A DNA stretch of 64,000 nt from Ponticaulis sp. (GTDB lineage Bacteria > Pseudomonadota > Alphaproteobacteria > Caulobacterales > Hyphomonadaceae): positions 707,960 to 771,959 of the forward strand of contig PBNO01000002.1 in the NCBI GenBank assembly GCA_002723155.1, given 5' to 3'. Under the pieces are notes generated by a model. It saw only the letters and a program-made list of their open reading frames with translations, ran no database searches and was not told where the DNA came from. Both the position numbers and the translations under genes were made by a program. The stretch's first letter is position 1, and every line of letters starts with the position of its first letter. Positions 9,182 through 17,973 of this stretch are shown piece after piece.

Positions 9182-10024
9182 TTAGCTTTCGCGGCGCAGA
9201 AGATTGAGGATCGCTGCGGCCGTTTCTTCAACAGAGCGGCGCGACACGTCAATGGTTTTCCATTTCTGGCGAAGGAAGAGGCGGTTCGCTTCAGTCGCTT
9301 CGTGTTTTACCGCATCATCGTCTGCATAACTGGTCGTCGATTCCTCGTTGAGCGAGAGAAGACGCTGTTGGCGGATCTGAACTAGGCGCTCAGGTGAAAT
9401 TTTGAGCCCGATAACCATTGGCATTTTACCGTCCAGCTCTAACAGCTGGCGCGGCGGTGGAATACCAGGAACGAGCGGAACGTTTGCCGCCTTAATCCCG
9501 CGGTTTGCCAGATACACACAGGTCGGTGTTTTAGACGTGCGGCTAATACCAACCAGAATGACATCGGCATTTTTCAGACCGTCCGGACCAGCGCCATCAT
9601 CATGCGCGAGCGTATAATTGATCGCTTCCATACGCTCGAAATATTCTTCGTTGAGCGCGTATTGAGCGGCAGTTTTATCAGACGTTCTGAGGCCAAGATG
9701 CCGGCTCAGCATATTCACGGACGCGTCCAGAACTGGTAAAGTCGGGTGTCCCTGTGAGCGGCAGTGATTTTCCAGCTTCGTGCGGAGCGATTCATCCGTA
9801 ATCGTGAACCACACCACGCCCGGCGCGCCGTCAATTTCTTTCAAGACGCGATCCAGCTGCTTTTCAGATCGGACGAGATAATAATTGTGCTCGAGCGGCA
9901 TGATGTTTTCAAACTGTGCGCAAGCCGCACGCATCACCGCGTTCAGAGTTTCACCGGTCGAGTCCGAGACCAGGTGAACGTTGAAATAGATATGTAGCTT
10001 CGATTTCAGATCACTCTGCGACAC
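9182..10024 (-). CDS. ppsR: Pyruvate,phosphate dikinase / PEP synthase regulatory protein (DUF299)
   Basis: Proteins of this family are bifunctional ADP-dependent kinase / phosphorylases that switch PEP synthase or PPDK on and off. The 280-residue protein begins with LHIYFNVHLVSDSTGETLNAV and has the P-loop-like GISRTSKTPTCVYLANRG around residues 155-172. Its position just left of the putative origin, facing away from hemE, matches the DUF299 gene next to Cori in Caulobacter. PPDK itself is not in the window. Confidence 0.92.
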   Translation of the reverse strand: MSQSDLKSKLHIYFNVHLVSDSTGETLNAVMRAACAQFENIMPLEHNYYLVRSEKQLDRVLKEIDGAPGVVWFTITDESLRTKLENHCRSQGHPTLPVLDASVNMLSRHLGLRTSDKTAAQYALNEEYFERMEAINYTLAHDDGAGPDGLKNADVILVGISRTSKTPTCVYLANRGIKAANVPLVPGIPPPRQLLELDGKMPMVIGLKISPERLVQIRQQRLLSLNEESTTSYADDDAVKHEATEANRLFLRQKWKTIDVSRRSVEETAAAILNLLRRES

Positions 10025-10278
10025 GATTTACCCCTGAAACTCCACAGCCCCTGTGGAAAATATGTGGAACGAATCTTTTCCCATATTTAGTCCACAGCAC
10101 AATTCACAGGCTGGCTTTTTCCTCGATTTTGTTCGCTTTTTATCCGACATCTGTGGATGAATTTGTCGATGCGACGTCTTGAAGCCTGTTACAAACGGCA
10201 AATTTGATTTTCTAAAAGGATTGCGGTCTGTGGATGAACTGTGATTAGCCGGATGAAAACCGCCGGACATGTGGAAAG

Positions 10279-10293
10279 TTAATAGATTGTTAA
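10279..10293. promoter_or_regulatory. CtrA binding site, perfect TTAA-N7-TTAA
   Basis: TTAATAGATTGTTAA matches the full CtrA consensus and is followed by C, as in many strong sites. It is 56 nt before the hemE start, so it could control both hemE transcription and origin firing, as known for Cori. Confidence 0.75.
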
Positions 10294-10306
10294 CCAACCA
10301 CACTGG

Positions 10307-10321
10307 TTAAGAAATAGTAAA
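10307..10321. promoter_or_regulatory. Second CtrA-like site (one mismatch)
   Basis: TTAAGAAATAGTAAA fits TTAA-N7-TTAA with one mismatch. Its first half also forms TTAACCA-N7-TGGTTAA (10290-10310) with the right half of the perfect site, so the two boxes are interlocked by a dyad. Confidence 0.5.
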
Positions 10322-10349
10322 TAATTGAGTCTTATATAAGGATTGGGTC

Positions 10350-11396
10350 ATGGCTGGTGCGGAAAACTCCCTTTTCATTAAAACCTTGAAGGGCGAAAGA
10401 TCGCATAGGCCTCCGGTATGGTTGATGAGACAGGCGGGCCGATATCTGCCTGAGTACCGGGAGATACGTGCAACTGCGAAAGACTTTCTGGATTTTTGCT
10501 ACACGCCATCTCTTTCAGTGGAAGCAACCCTGCAACCTTTGAGACGCTATCCGTTCGACGCAGCCATTCTTTTCGCAGATATTTTGCTCGTTCTCGACGC
10601 AATGGACCGTGGTTTGCGTTTTGAGGCGGGTGAGGGGCCGATTCTGAACCCTCTTGATAGGGCGAGTGACCTGGAAGCCGTTTCGCTCTCCAAGGTCATG
10701 CAGCGCGTTTCTCCGGTTATGGAGACAGTCGAGCGTCTGAAGGCGGCACTACCGGAGGGATTTCCGCTTATCGGGTTTGCCGGTTCACCCTGGACAGTGG
10801 CTGTCTACGCAATCGAAGGCCGCGGCGGCACAGACAAGAAAAATCCTAAGCTCTGGGCGTATACGCGGCCGGATGATCTGAAGGCAGTTCTGGACTACCT
10901 TGTTGTTGTTACAACAGAATATTTGAAAACTCAGGTCGAGGCGGGCGCTGATGCGCTCATGCTGTTCGATAGCTGGGCTGAAAATCTTCCAGATCATGTC
11001 TTTGACTGGCTGGTCATTGAGCCAACCCGCAAGCTTGTCGAAAATTTGCGTAGTGCGGGTGTGACCGTCCCGATTATCGGTTTCCCACGCGGCGCCGGCG
11101 CTAAACTTGCTGATTATGTCGCTCAGACCGGTGTAAATGCCGTCGGGCTTGATACCGGACAGGTTCCAAGCTTTGTAAATACTTCACTACCGAAGGGTTT
11201 TCCTGTGCAGGGACATCTTGATCCATTGTCTGTGATCGCCGGTGGAAAACAAATGCTTGATCGGGCTGATCAGATCATAGAAGCTTATCGCGCTGATGGA
11301 CGTCCTCATGTGTTCAATCTCGGTCATGGCATTACGCCAGATGCGAAGCCGGAACACGTGGAAACGCTCATGAAGCATATTCAGGCGATGGGATAA
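10350..11396 (+). CDS. hemE: Uroporphyrinogen decarboxylase HemE
   Basis: HemE decarboxylates uroporphyrinogen III to coproporphyrinogen III in heme synthesis. The 348-residue barrel shows the signature PPVWLMRQAGRYLPEYR near residues 23-39, GFAGSPWTVA, and the C-terminal NLGHGITPD. AAGGA at 10338-10342 precedes the ATG. It is the first gene on the right side of the putative origin, with CtrA boxes in its promoter region, and is followed 9 nt later by hemJ. Confidence 0.96.
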   Translation: MAGAENSLFIKTLKGERSHRPPVWLMRQAGRYLPEYREIRATAKDFLDFCYTPSLSVEATLQPLRRYPFDAAILFADILLVLDAMDRGLRFEAGEGPILNPLDRASDLEAVSLSKVMQRVSPVMETVERLKAALPEGFPLIGFAGSPWTVAVYAIEGRGGTDKKNPKLWAYTRPDDLKAVLDYLVVVTTEYLKTQVEAGADALMLFDSWAENLPDHVFDWLVIEPTRKLVENLRSAGVTVPIIGFPRGAGAKLADYVAQTGVNAVGLDTGQVPSFVNTSLPKGFPVQGHLDPLSVIAGGKQMLDRADQIIEAYRADGRPHVFNLGHGITPDAKPEHVETLMKHIQAMG

Positions 11397-11405
11397 GACA
11401 GATCA

Positions 11406-11834
11406 ATGCTGTACGATTGGGTCAGAGCGTTTCACATTATTTTCGCGATCGCCTGGATGGCGGGGCTTTTAATGTTGCCGCGCCTGATGGTTTATCGTCT
11501 GGAAGCAACACCGGGCGGAGAAACCGATCTGACGATGCAAAAGGCGATTTCTCGCCTTAAAGCCATCATTCTGACCCCGTCTATGATTATTGTCTGGGTG
11601 CTTGGCCTGACCATGGCGTTTATGCAGGGCCAGATTATTCTGACATTCGGCTGGTTTCATCTGAAGCTTCTCATGGTCGTTGGTATTTCGGCCATGCATG
11701 GTGTGTTTGTCGGAATGAATAAAAAAATCGGCACGGAAAAAGCGCCTAAGCCAAAAACACTCAGAATGATCAATGAAGTACCGTTCGTTTTGATGATTGT
11801 TGCGGTCATTGCTGTTGTCGTTCAGCCATTCTGA
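11406..11834 (+). CDS. hemJ: Protoporphyrinogen IX oxidase HemJ
   Basis: HemJ oxidises protoporphyrinogen IX at the inner membrane in bacteria that lack HemG or HemY. The 142-residue protein starts with the family pattern LYDWVRAFHIIFAIAWMAGL, which includes the conserved His. Further membrane segments are near residues 55-75 and 80-100 and at the C-terminus (VPFVLMIVAVIAVVVQPF). Its place directly after hemE supports a heme role. Confidence 0.92.
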   Translation: MLYDWVRAFHIIFAIAWMAGLLMLPRLMVYRLEATPGGETDLTMQKAISRLKAIILTPSMIIVWVLGLTMAFMQGQIILTFGWFHLKLLMVVGISAMHGVFVGMNKKIGTEKAPKPKTLRMINEVPFVLMIVAVIAVVVQPF

Positions 11835-11957
11835 TCTTGACGTTTTGCTGGTTTGATGTCTTTTACTCACAAGCCTCATTCGTAGGCGTGTGATAATCAT
11901 CATCTTGTATCCCCGACATTGCTGGCGCATTTGCGCTGCAACTTTTGGCGTGAGTCC

Positions 11958-13244
11958 ATGACAGAACAAATTGCTGAACAGCAACGGGTCGCTCTTCGCG
12001 ATCTAAAACTCAAAAATCCGACAGAACTTCTCGAAGTCGCTGAAAAGCTCGAGATCGAGAACGCGTCGTCCCTGCGTACGCAGGAGCTCCTCTTCGCTAT
12101 CCTGAAAGAATATGCCGATAATGGAACCGAGATTGTCGGCGCCGGCGTTATGGAAGTTCTTTCAGACGGGTTCGGTTTTCTTCGGTCACCGGAATCCAAC
12201 TATCTTCCAGGTCCGGACGATATCTATGTCAGCCCGCAACTGATCAAGAAATTTGGTCTGCGTACGGGTGATACGGTTGAAGGTGAGATCCGCTCACCAC
12301 GTGACGGCGAACGTTATTTTGCGCTGGTCAAAGCCACGACGATCAATTTCGAAGACTTTGAAAAAGCCAAACACAAAATCCACTTCGACAATTTGACGCC
12401 GCTCTATCCCGAAGAGCGTCTGGTTATGTCGCCAAAGGATCCGACGAAAAAGGATCGTTCCGGCCGTGTGATCGATATTGTTGCGCCTATCGGTAAAGGC
12501 CAGCGTGCGCTTATCGTCGCGCCGCCTCGTACCGGTAAAACAGTTCTTCTTCAGAACATCGCGGCGAGCATCGAAGCGAACCATCCGGAATGTTATCTCA
12601 TTGTACTTCTGATCGACGAACGTCCGGAAGAAGTGACGGACATGAAGCGCTCTGTAAAAGGTGAGGTTGTATCCTCTACCTTCGACGAACCAGCACAGCG
12701 TCACGTTCAGGTCGCTGAGATGGTAATCGAGAAAGCTAAACGTCTGGCAGAACATGGCCGAGACGTTGTTATTCTGCTCGACTCGATTACACGTCTTGGC
12801 CGTGCGTACAACACGACCGTTCCATCCTCCGGTAAGGTTTTGACGGGTGGTGTTGATGCGAACGCGCTTCAGCGTCCAAAGCGTTTCTTCGGTGCCGCGC
12901 GTAATCTGGAGCAGGGTGGATCTCTGACCATCATCGCGACAGCTCTGATTGAAACCGGTTCCCGTATGGACGAAGTCATCTTCGAGGAATTCAAAGGTAC
13001 AGGTAACTCTGAGGTCGTTCTCGACCGTAAGGTTGCTGACAAGCGTGTCTTCCCTGCGATCGACATTCTGAAGTCCGGTACGCGCAAGGAAGAACTCATT
13101 ACGCCGAAAGAACACCTCACTAAGGTTTATGTTCTGCGCCGAATTCTTAACCCAATGGGTACCGCAGACGCGATCGACTTCCTGCTCGATAAACTTCGTC
13201 AGACCAAAGACAATGACGAGTTCTTCTCAAGCATGAATAACTAA
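11958..13244 (+). CDS. rho: Transcription termination factor Rho
   Basis: Rho is the hexameric RNA helicase that terminates many transcripts. The 428-residue protein has the N-terminal RNA-binding part ([23 protein letters not shown]), Walker A APPRTGKT near 188-195, Walker [17 protein letters not shown], and the Q/R-loop region. An in-frame TTG at 11919 would add 13 unlikely residues, so the ATG at 11958 is chosen. The 123-nt leader after hemJ could carry autoregulation, but no clear terminator is visible. Confidence 0.96.
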   Translation: MTEQIAEQQRVALRDLKLKNPTELLEVAEKLEIENASSLRTQELLFAILKEYADNGTEIVGAGVMEVLSDGFGFLRSPESNYLPGPDDIYVSPQLIKKFGLRTGDTVEGEIRSPRDGERYFALVKATTINFEDFEKAKHKIHFDNLTPLYPEERLVMSPKDPTKKDRSGRVIDIVAPIGKGQRALIVAPPRTGKTVLLQNIAASIEANHPECYLIVLLIDERPEEVTDMKRSVKGEVVSSTFDEPAQRHVQVAEMVIEKAKRLAEHGRDVVILLDSITRLGRAYNTTVPSSGKVLTGGVDANALQRPKRFFGAARNLEQGGSLTIIATALIETGSRMDEVIFEEFKGTGNSEVVLDRKVADKRVFPAIDILKSGTRKEELITPKEHLTKVYVLRRILNPMGTADAIDFLLDKLRQTKDNDEFFSSMNN

Positions 13245-13259
13245 ACGCCCGTCAGGGAT

Positions 13260-13275
13260 TGTTTCACGTGAAACA
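13260..13275. other. parS: parS site 1 (perfect)
   Basis: TGTTTCACGTGAAACA is the exact bacterial parS consensus. It lies in the gap between rho and mnmE, about 3 kb from the putative origin. Confidence 0.93.
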
Positions 13276-13292
13276 ATGATCAGGTTAGAGCG

Positions 13293-14630
13293 ATGACACA
13301 TCAGGAAACTGACACCATCATCGCTCTATCTTCCGGCCAGGGCCGCTCCGGAATTGCGGTTGTTCGGATATCTGGGCCGAAATCCGACAAAATTCTCAAA
13401 CAACTTACGCATTTCAGATTACCGCCGCCGCGCAAAGCTGCGACGCGCTGGCTTCATGATTCTGATGGTGTTCGCTTTGATGAAGCACTTATTTTGCGGT
13501 TTTCTGCGCCGAACAGTTTCACTGGTGAGGATTGTGCCGAGATTCACTGTCACGGTAGCCCAGCCATTGTTGAGGCCATTCTCATTGAAGCGACCCGTCT
13601 GAAGACGGTTCGGCTGGCGGAGCGAGGAGAGTTTTCTCGCCGCGCGTTTGAAAACGGTAAGCTCGATCTCCTACAGGCTGAGGGCATTGCAGATCTGATT
13701 GATGCCAATAGCATTGCGCAAATGAAACAGGCCGCGCGGTTTGTTGGAGGGGATGCGTCTGAACGTATCGAGACCTGGCGAAAAATCATTCTTGAGGCAT
13801 CTGCTTTTCTGGCAGCGTCTATCGATTTTTCAGACGAAGGTGATGTGGGTGAGGACGCACATGCACCGGTCGTTGGCTTAATCGATGAGTTGATATCTGA
13901 ATTCAATGCTGCGCTGGCCGATGCAAAATCTGCATCCCGTATTCGCGATGGACTCCGGATAGCAATTCTTGGAAAGCCGAATGCGGGAAAATCTACACTG
14001 ATAAATGCGCTCGCGAAACGTGATGCGGCAATCGTCTCTGATATACCGGGGACAACGCGTGACGTTTTGGAGACGCACATCGTTCTGAACGGTGTGCCGG
14101 TGACAGTTGCCGATACCGCCGGCCTTCGCTTGACCGAAGACCCAATCGAAGCGGAAGGTGTAAAGCGGGCTCGCCGATGGGCTGAAGATGCTGATATCCG
14201 AATTTATCTAACCCGCGCAGATGATGACGTCGGTGATCGCCCGGCAGAGCTCGGACCAAATGATATCTGGGTTATCAGCCAGGCTGATCGCGCGGACGGT
14301 GAGCTTTTCCCAAATGACGTTGACCTATCACTTGCTGTGGCAACGGGGCAGGGCATAGACACTTTAGAGTCCATTCTTCTCCAGAAGGTAGTCGGCCTCA
14401 CGAGCTCTGACGAAGCGCCAATAGTTGTCCGGTTGAGGCATATTGAAAGTCTGAATGAAAGCCTCGCCGCTTTAGAGCGCGCAAAAGCACTTCTTATGGA
14501 AATTGGGGATGTTGATCTCGCCGCTTTTGAGTTATCTATCGCGAGAACTTCACTCGATCAGATCCTGGGCCATGTAGATGTGGAAGACATTCTTGGCGAA
14601 GTGTTCTCCGGATTTTGCGTCGGGAAATAG
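13293..14630 (+). CDS. mnmE: tRNA uridine-5-carboxymethylaminomethyl GTPase MnmE
   Basis: With MnmG it makes the (c)mnm5 modification at wobble U34 of several tRNAs. The 445-residue protein has an N-terminal tetrahydrofolate-binding domain (TIIALSSGQGRSGIAVVRISG), a G domain with GKPNAGKS near 227-234 and DIPGTTRD, and the C-terminal catalytic FCVGK (family CIGK). parS sites flank it on both sides. mnmC, acting later in the same pathway, is also in this window near 33 kb. Confidence 0.96.
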   Translation: MTHQETDTIIALSSGQGRSGIAVVRISGPKSDKILKQLTHFRLPPPRKAATRWLHDSDGVRFDEALILRFSAPNSFTGEDCAEIHCHGSPAIVEAILIEATRLKTVRLAERGEFSRRAFENGKLDLLQAEGIADLIDANSIAQMKQAARFVGGDASERIETWRKIILEASAFLAASIDFSDEGDVGEDAHAPVVGLIDELISEFNAALADAKSASRIRDGLRIAILGKPNAGKSTLINALAKRDAAIVSDIPGTTRDVLETHIVLNGVPVTVADTAGLRLTEDPIEAEGVKRARRWAEDADIRIYLTRADDDVGDRPAELGPNDIWVISQADRADGELFPNDVDLSLAVATGQGIDTLESILLQKVVGLTSSDEAPIVVRLRHIESLNESLAALERAKALLMEIGDVDLAAFELSIARTSLDQILGHVDVEDILGEVFSGFCVGK

Positions 14631-14646
14631 TGTTTCACGTGAAACA
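14631..14646. other. parS: parS site 2 (perfect)
   Basis: TGTTTCACGTGAAACA begins at the base after the mnmE stop and ends just before the mnmG ribosome-binding site. Confidence 0.93.
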
Positions 14647-14666
14647 TATTAATGGGAGACAGGCTC

Positions 14667-16556
14667 GTGCCTGAGTTTGATGTCATTATTGTTGGCGGCG
14701 GACATGCCGGAACGGAAGCCGCAGCGGCGTCTGCGCGTATGGGCGCACGGACGGCTCTGGTAACTTATAAGGCCGACAAGATCGGTGAGATGTCCTGTAA
14801 TCCGGCTATTGGTGGATTGGGCAAAGGTCACCTCGTTCGAGAGGTGGATGCCCTTGATGGCATTATGGCGCGTGTCGCAGATCAGGCCGGCATTCAGTAT
14901 CGTCTCCTGAATCGCTCCAAGGGCCCAGCTGTTCAGGGTCCGCGGTCACAGGCAGACCGGAAACTCTATCGTGAAGCCATGCAGCGAGAGATCAAGGGCA
15001 CTGAAAACCTCACTGTGATTGAAGACGGTGTAGACGATCTGATTGTCGAAGACGGCCGTGTTGCAGGAGTGGTCTGTGAGTCTGGCCAGCACCTGACTTC
15101 GAAAGCGGTTGTTCTGACGACCGGCACGTTCCTGCGAGGTTTGATCCATCGCGGCGAAGAACGAATTCCAGCAGGCCGTGTCGGTGAAGCGCCGAGCATG
15201 GAACTTTCAAAAAGGCTTATGGCGCTTGAGTTGCCGCTTGGCCGACTGAAAACCGGAACGCCAGCGCGTCTCGATGGGAACACCATTGAGTGGGATAAGT
15301 TGGAAATGCAGAGTGCCGACGAGGAGCCGGTCGCATTTTCCTTCCTGACTGAGAAGGTCGACGTGCCTCAAATCGCGTGCGGCATCACCTGGACCAACTC
15401 TGAAACCCATAAAGTCATTCAAGAGAACCTCTCTAAGTCGGCTGTGTATTCCGGCGCGATCGAGGGACGGGGACCACGTTATTGTCCGAGTATTGAAGAC
15501 AAGGTCCATAAGTTTGCAGACCGTGACCGACATCAGGTTTTTCTTGAGCCTGAAGGTCTGGATGATGACACGGTTTACCCGAACGGCATTTCTTCTTCTC
15601 TGCCGGCTGATGTTCAGGACGCGTTTATTCGGACCATCCCTGGTCTTGAAAATGTCCGCATCATTCAGCCGGGCTATGCCATTGAATATGACTATGTCGA
15701 CCCGCGTGCGCTCACACGTACCCTTGAGGTAAAAGTGCTTCCGGGTCTTTATCTGGCGGGCCAAATCAACGGCACGACAGGATATGAAGAAGCAGCGGCT
15801 CAGGGATTAATGGCCGGCCTTAACGCTGCACGCCAATCTGCCGAGCCGGGGGCAGAGCCAATCGTAATCGATAGAGCCGAGGCGTATATCGGCGTGATGA
15901 TTGATGACCTGACCACCCGTGGCGTGACTGAGCCGTATCGTATGTTCACATCGCGTGCGGAATACCGTCTCCATCTTCGCGCGGACAACGCTGACCAACG
16001 ATTGACTGCGCGAGGCCACGAGATCGGCTGTGTGAAAGATGAGCGCTGGAATGCCTTCAGTGACAAACGGGAGAAGCTGGACGCAGCGCAGGGCATGCTG
16101 TCGTCTCTCGCACTCACGCCGAATGAGGCTCAAGCGATTGGCATTGAGATCAAGCTGGACGGGCGCCGGCGCACGGCATTCGAGCTTCTGACCTACCAAG
16201 GCGTTACGCTGGACATGCTCTCCGCGAAATGGCCAGAGCTCAAATCGATTGACCCGAAGATCCTCGAACAGGCGGAAATCGAAGCCCGTTATGCGAGCTA
16301 CCTCGAACGACAAGCGTCTGATATCGCGTCTCTCCGTAAGGATGAGAAGCGGAGCATTCCGGCGAATATCGTCTATGAAGAGGTTGGTTCTCTTTCAAAT
16401 GAGATACGTGAAAAGCTAAACCATATTCGGCCGGAAACGATTGCTCAGGCTCAGCGCATTGAGGGCATGACGCCGAGCGCCATTCTAGCCATTCTTAGTC
16501 ATATGCGAAAACGTGACAAAGCGGCTGATGTCGTTCAGCAGGCGTCGGGCAGCTGA
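14667..16556 (+). CDS. mnmG: tRNA uridine-5-carboxymethylaminomethyl enzyme MnmG (GidA)
   Basis: This is the FAD-binding partner of MnmE in U34 modification. It has the dinucleotide-binding motif [16 protein letters not shown] at the N-terminus, the [13 protein letters not shown] region, and [16 protein letters not shown] in the second half. The in-frame ATG at 14652 has no ribosome-binding site, whereas the GTG at 14667 has GGGAG 8 nt before it, so the GTG is preferred; the 14652 start would add five residues. The stop overlaps the rsmG start as TGATG. Confidence 0.95.
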   Translation: MPEFDVIIVGGGHAGTEAAAASARMGARTALVTYKADKIGEMSCNPAIGGLGKGHLVREVDALDGIMARVADQAGIQYRLLNRSKGPAVQGPRSQADRKLYREAMQREIKGTENLTVIEDGVDDLIVEDGRVAGVVCESGQHLTSKAVVLTTGTFLRGLIHRGEERIPAGRVGEAPSMELSKRLMALELPLGRLKTGTPARLDGNTIEWDKLEMQSADEEPVAFSFLTEKVDVPQIACGITWTNSETHKVIQENLSKSAVYSGAIEGRGPRYCPSIEDKVHKFADRDRHQVFLEPEGLDDDTVYPNGISSSLPADVQDAFIRTIPGLENVRIIQPGYAIEYDYVDPRALTRTLEVKVLPGLYLAGQINGTTGYEEAAAQGLMAGLNAARQSAEPGAEPIVIDRAEAYIGVMIDDLTTRGVTEPYRMFTSRAEYRLHLRADNADQRLTARGHEIGCVKDERWNAFSDKREKLDAAQGMLSSLALTPNEAQAIGIEIKLDGRRRTAFELLTYQGVTLDMLSAKWPELKSIDPKILEQAEIEARYASYLERQASDIASLRKDEKRSIPANIVYEEVGSLSNEIREKLNHIRPETIAQAQRIEGMTPSAILAILSHMRKRDKAADVVQQASGS

Positions 16557-17173
16557 TGACCTACGAAAAGTTTCTCGACCGCATTGGCTTCGATGTTTCA
16601 CGTGAAACATATGAAAAGCTTTGCCGATATCATGATCTGCTTCTGCTCTGGAGCAAGACGCACAACCTCATTGGACCAAGAGAACGAGGCGAATTATGGG
16701 ACCGACACTTTGTCGATTGCATCCAGGTCTGGCCGTTAGTTCGCAAGGGGCGGGTAATTCTTGATATCGGAACCGGCGCCGGATTGCCTGGTATTGTGAT
16801 GGCCTGTTGTGCAGATCCAGAAGCGCATGAGATCGTCCTGGTGGAGTCTTTATCCAAGCGATGTGCCTTCCTCAGAACCGTAATTCGTGAACTCGATTTG
16901 CCCGCTACCATTGAGAATTCGCGGATCGAAGATGTTTCACGTGAAACAGTGGATTTCGTGACCGCACGCGCTGTGACTGATCTGACCGGATTGATCCAAT
17001 ATTCTGAAAAATGGCTCAAAAACTCGGCAATCGGGGTGTTTCTCAAGGGGAAAAACTGGAAAACCGAATTGACCGAAGCCCAGTCTTATTGGACTTTTAA
17101 CTCTGACGTTACGCCGAGCGTGAGCGATTCCGACGGCGTCATTCTTTCTGTATCGGAGGTCCGCCGTGTCTAA
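16556..17173 (+). CDS. rsmG: 16S rRNA (guanine-N7) methyltransferase RsmG (GidB)
   Basis: RsmG methylates G527 of 16S rRNA using S-adenosylmethionine. The 205-residue protein has the SAM motif VILDIGTGAGLPGIV and the N-terminal HDLLLLWSKTHNLIG. Two perfect parS sites lie inside the gene and encode the VSRET stretches near residues 14 and 127; parS within rsmG/gidB is known in other bacteria. The gene overlaps parA by 8 nt. Confidence 0.94.
   Translation: MTYEKFLDRIGFDVSRETYEKLCRYHDLLLLWSKTHNLIGPRERGELWDRHFVDCIQVWPLVRKGRVILDIGTGAGLPGIVMACCADPEAHEIVLVESLSKRCAFLRTVIRELDLPATIENSRIEDVSRETVDFVTARAVTDLTGLIQYSEKWLKNSAIGVFLKGKNWKTELTEAQSYWTFNSDVTPSVSDSDGVILSVSEVRRV
16594..16609. other. parS: parS site 3 (perfect, inside rsmG)
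   Basis: TGTTTCACGTGAAACA, read in the rsmG frame as DVSRETY. Confidence 0.93.
16933..16948. other. parS: parS site 4 (perfect, inside rsmG)
   Basis: TGTTTCACGTGAAACA, read in the rsmG frame as DVSRETV. It is 223 bp upstream of parA. Confidence 0.93.
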
Positions 17174-17972
17174 ATCCCGCATCTTGGCTGTTGTTAACCA
17201 GAAGGGTGGAGTTGGTAAGACAACGACTTCGATCAACCTTGGCACTGCTCTGGCGGCTGTCGGTCGTAAGGTTCTGATCGTCGATTTTGATGCTCAGGGT
17301 AACGCGTCGACCGGTCTTGGTGTCGGCGTACGCGATCGTAAAATTACGTCTTACGACGTGGTGGTCGACAAGGTGCCTCTGGAAGAGGCTGCCGTTAAAA
17401 CGCTCGTTCCAGGTCTTGATCTGGTTCCTGGCGATGAAAACCTTGCTGGCGTAGAGACAGCGCTCGCTCATGATCCAAAGCGATCTTTCCGCCTGCGTGA
17501 CGCACTTCGAAGCTATCGCGAACGGGCAGGGGCTGACGGCTACGATATTATTCTGATCGATTGCCCGCCTTCGCTTTCATCTCTGACGATCAACGCCATG
17601 ACGGCGAGCGACTCTTTGCTCGTGCCGCTTCAGTGTGAGTTCTATGCGATGGAAGGTCTGTCTCAATTGCTGCGCACTGTTCAGATCGTCAAAAGCGGCC
17701 TCAATCCCGATCTCGATATTCAGGGCATCATCCTGACCATGTTCGACAAGCGAAACAAACTTTCTGGCGAAGTCGAACAGGAAGCACGTGAAAAGCTCGG
17801 CGGTAAGGTCTATATCTACGACACAGTTATTCCGCGTAACGTGAAACTCTCTGAAGCGCCGGGCTATGGTAAGCCGGCACTTCTTTATGATTACAAGTGT
17901 TCGGGCAGTGAGGCCTATATCCGCCTTGCGTCTGAACTGCTTCACCGTGAACGAGCATTAGTGGCAGCCTGA
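17166..17972 (+). CDS. parA: Chromosome partitioning ATPase ParA
   Basis: ParA is the DNA-binding ATPase whose gradient moves ParB-parS complexes during chromosome segregation. The 268-residue protein has the deviant Walker A KGGVGKTT near residues 11-18, Walker A-prime DFDAQGNAS, and Walker B IILIDCPPSLS. The start is a GTG at 17166 inside the end of rsmG, where the family N-terminus begins. It is followed one base later by parB. Confidence 0.96.
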   Translation: MSKSRILAVVNQKGGVGKTTTSINLGTALAAVGRKVLIVDFDAQGNASTGLGVGVRDRKITSYDVVVDKVPLEEAAVKTLVPGLDLVPGDENLAGVETALAHDPKRSFRLRDALRSYRERAGADGYDIILIDCPPSLSSLTINAMTASDSLLVPLQCEFYAMEGLSQLLRTVQIVKSGLNPDLDIQGIILTMFDKRNKLSGEVEQEAREKLGGKVYIYDTVIPRNVKLSEAPGYGKPALLYDYKCSGSEAYIRLASELLHRERALVAA

Positions 17973-17973
17973 A

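Larger units (their letters stand above)
10025..10349. other. oriC: Putative chromosomal replication origin (oriC, Cori-like)
   Basis: This AT-rich 325-bp gap between ppsR and hemE holds several DnaA-box-like 9-mers. TGTGGATGA at 10152 and at 10229 differs from the consensus by one base; TGTGGAAAA (10052), TGTGGAACG (10063), TTATCCGAC (10140) and TGTGGAAAG (10270) are weaker. It also holds a perfect CtrA box (10279-10293), a second imperfect one (10307-10321), and GANTC sites at 10071 and 10327. Genes on both sides are transcribed away from it. In Caulobacter the origin lies between the same two genes. Gene order and motifs are seen; origin function is inferred. Confidence 0.8.

Noticed and set aside
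12294..13115. 273-codon frame antisense to rho
   Set aside because: It is a shadow of the highly conserved rho gene; no ribosome-binding site or family features.
15207..15764. 185-codon frame antisense to mnmG
   Set aside because: Antisense shadow of a clear MnmG coding region with no protein-family signature.
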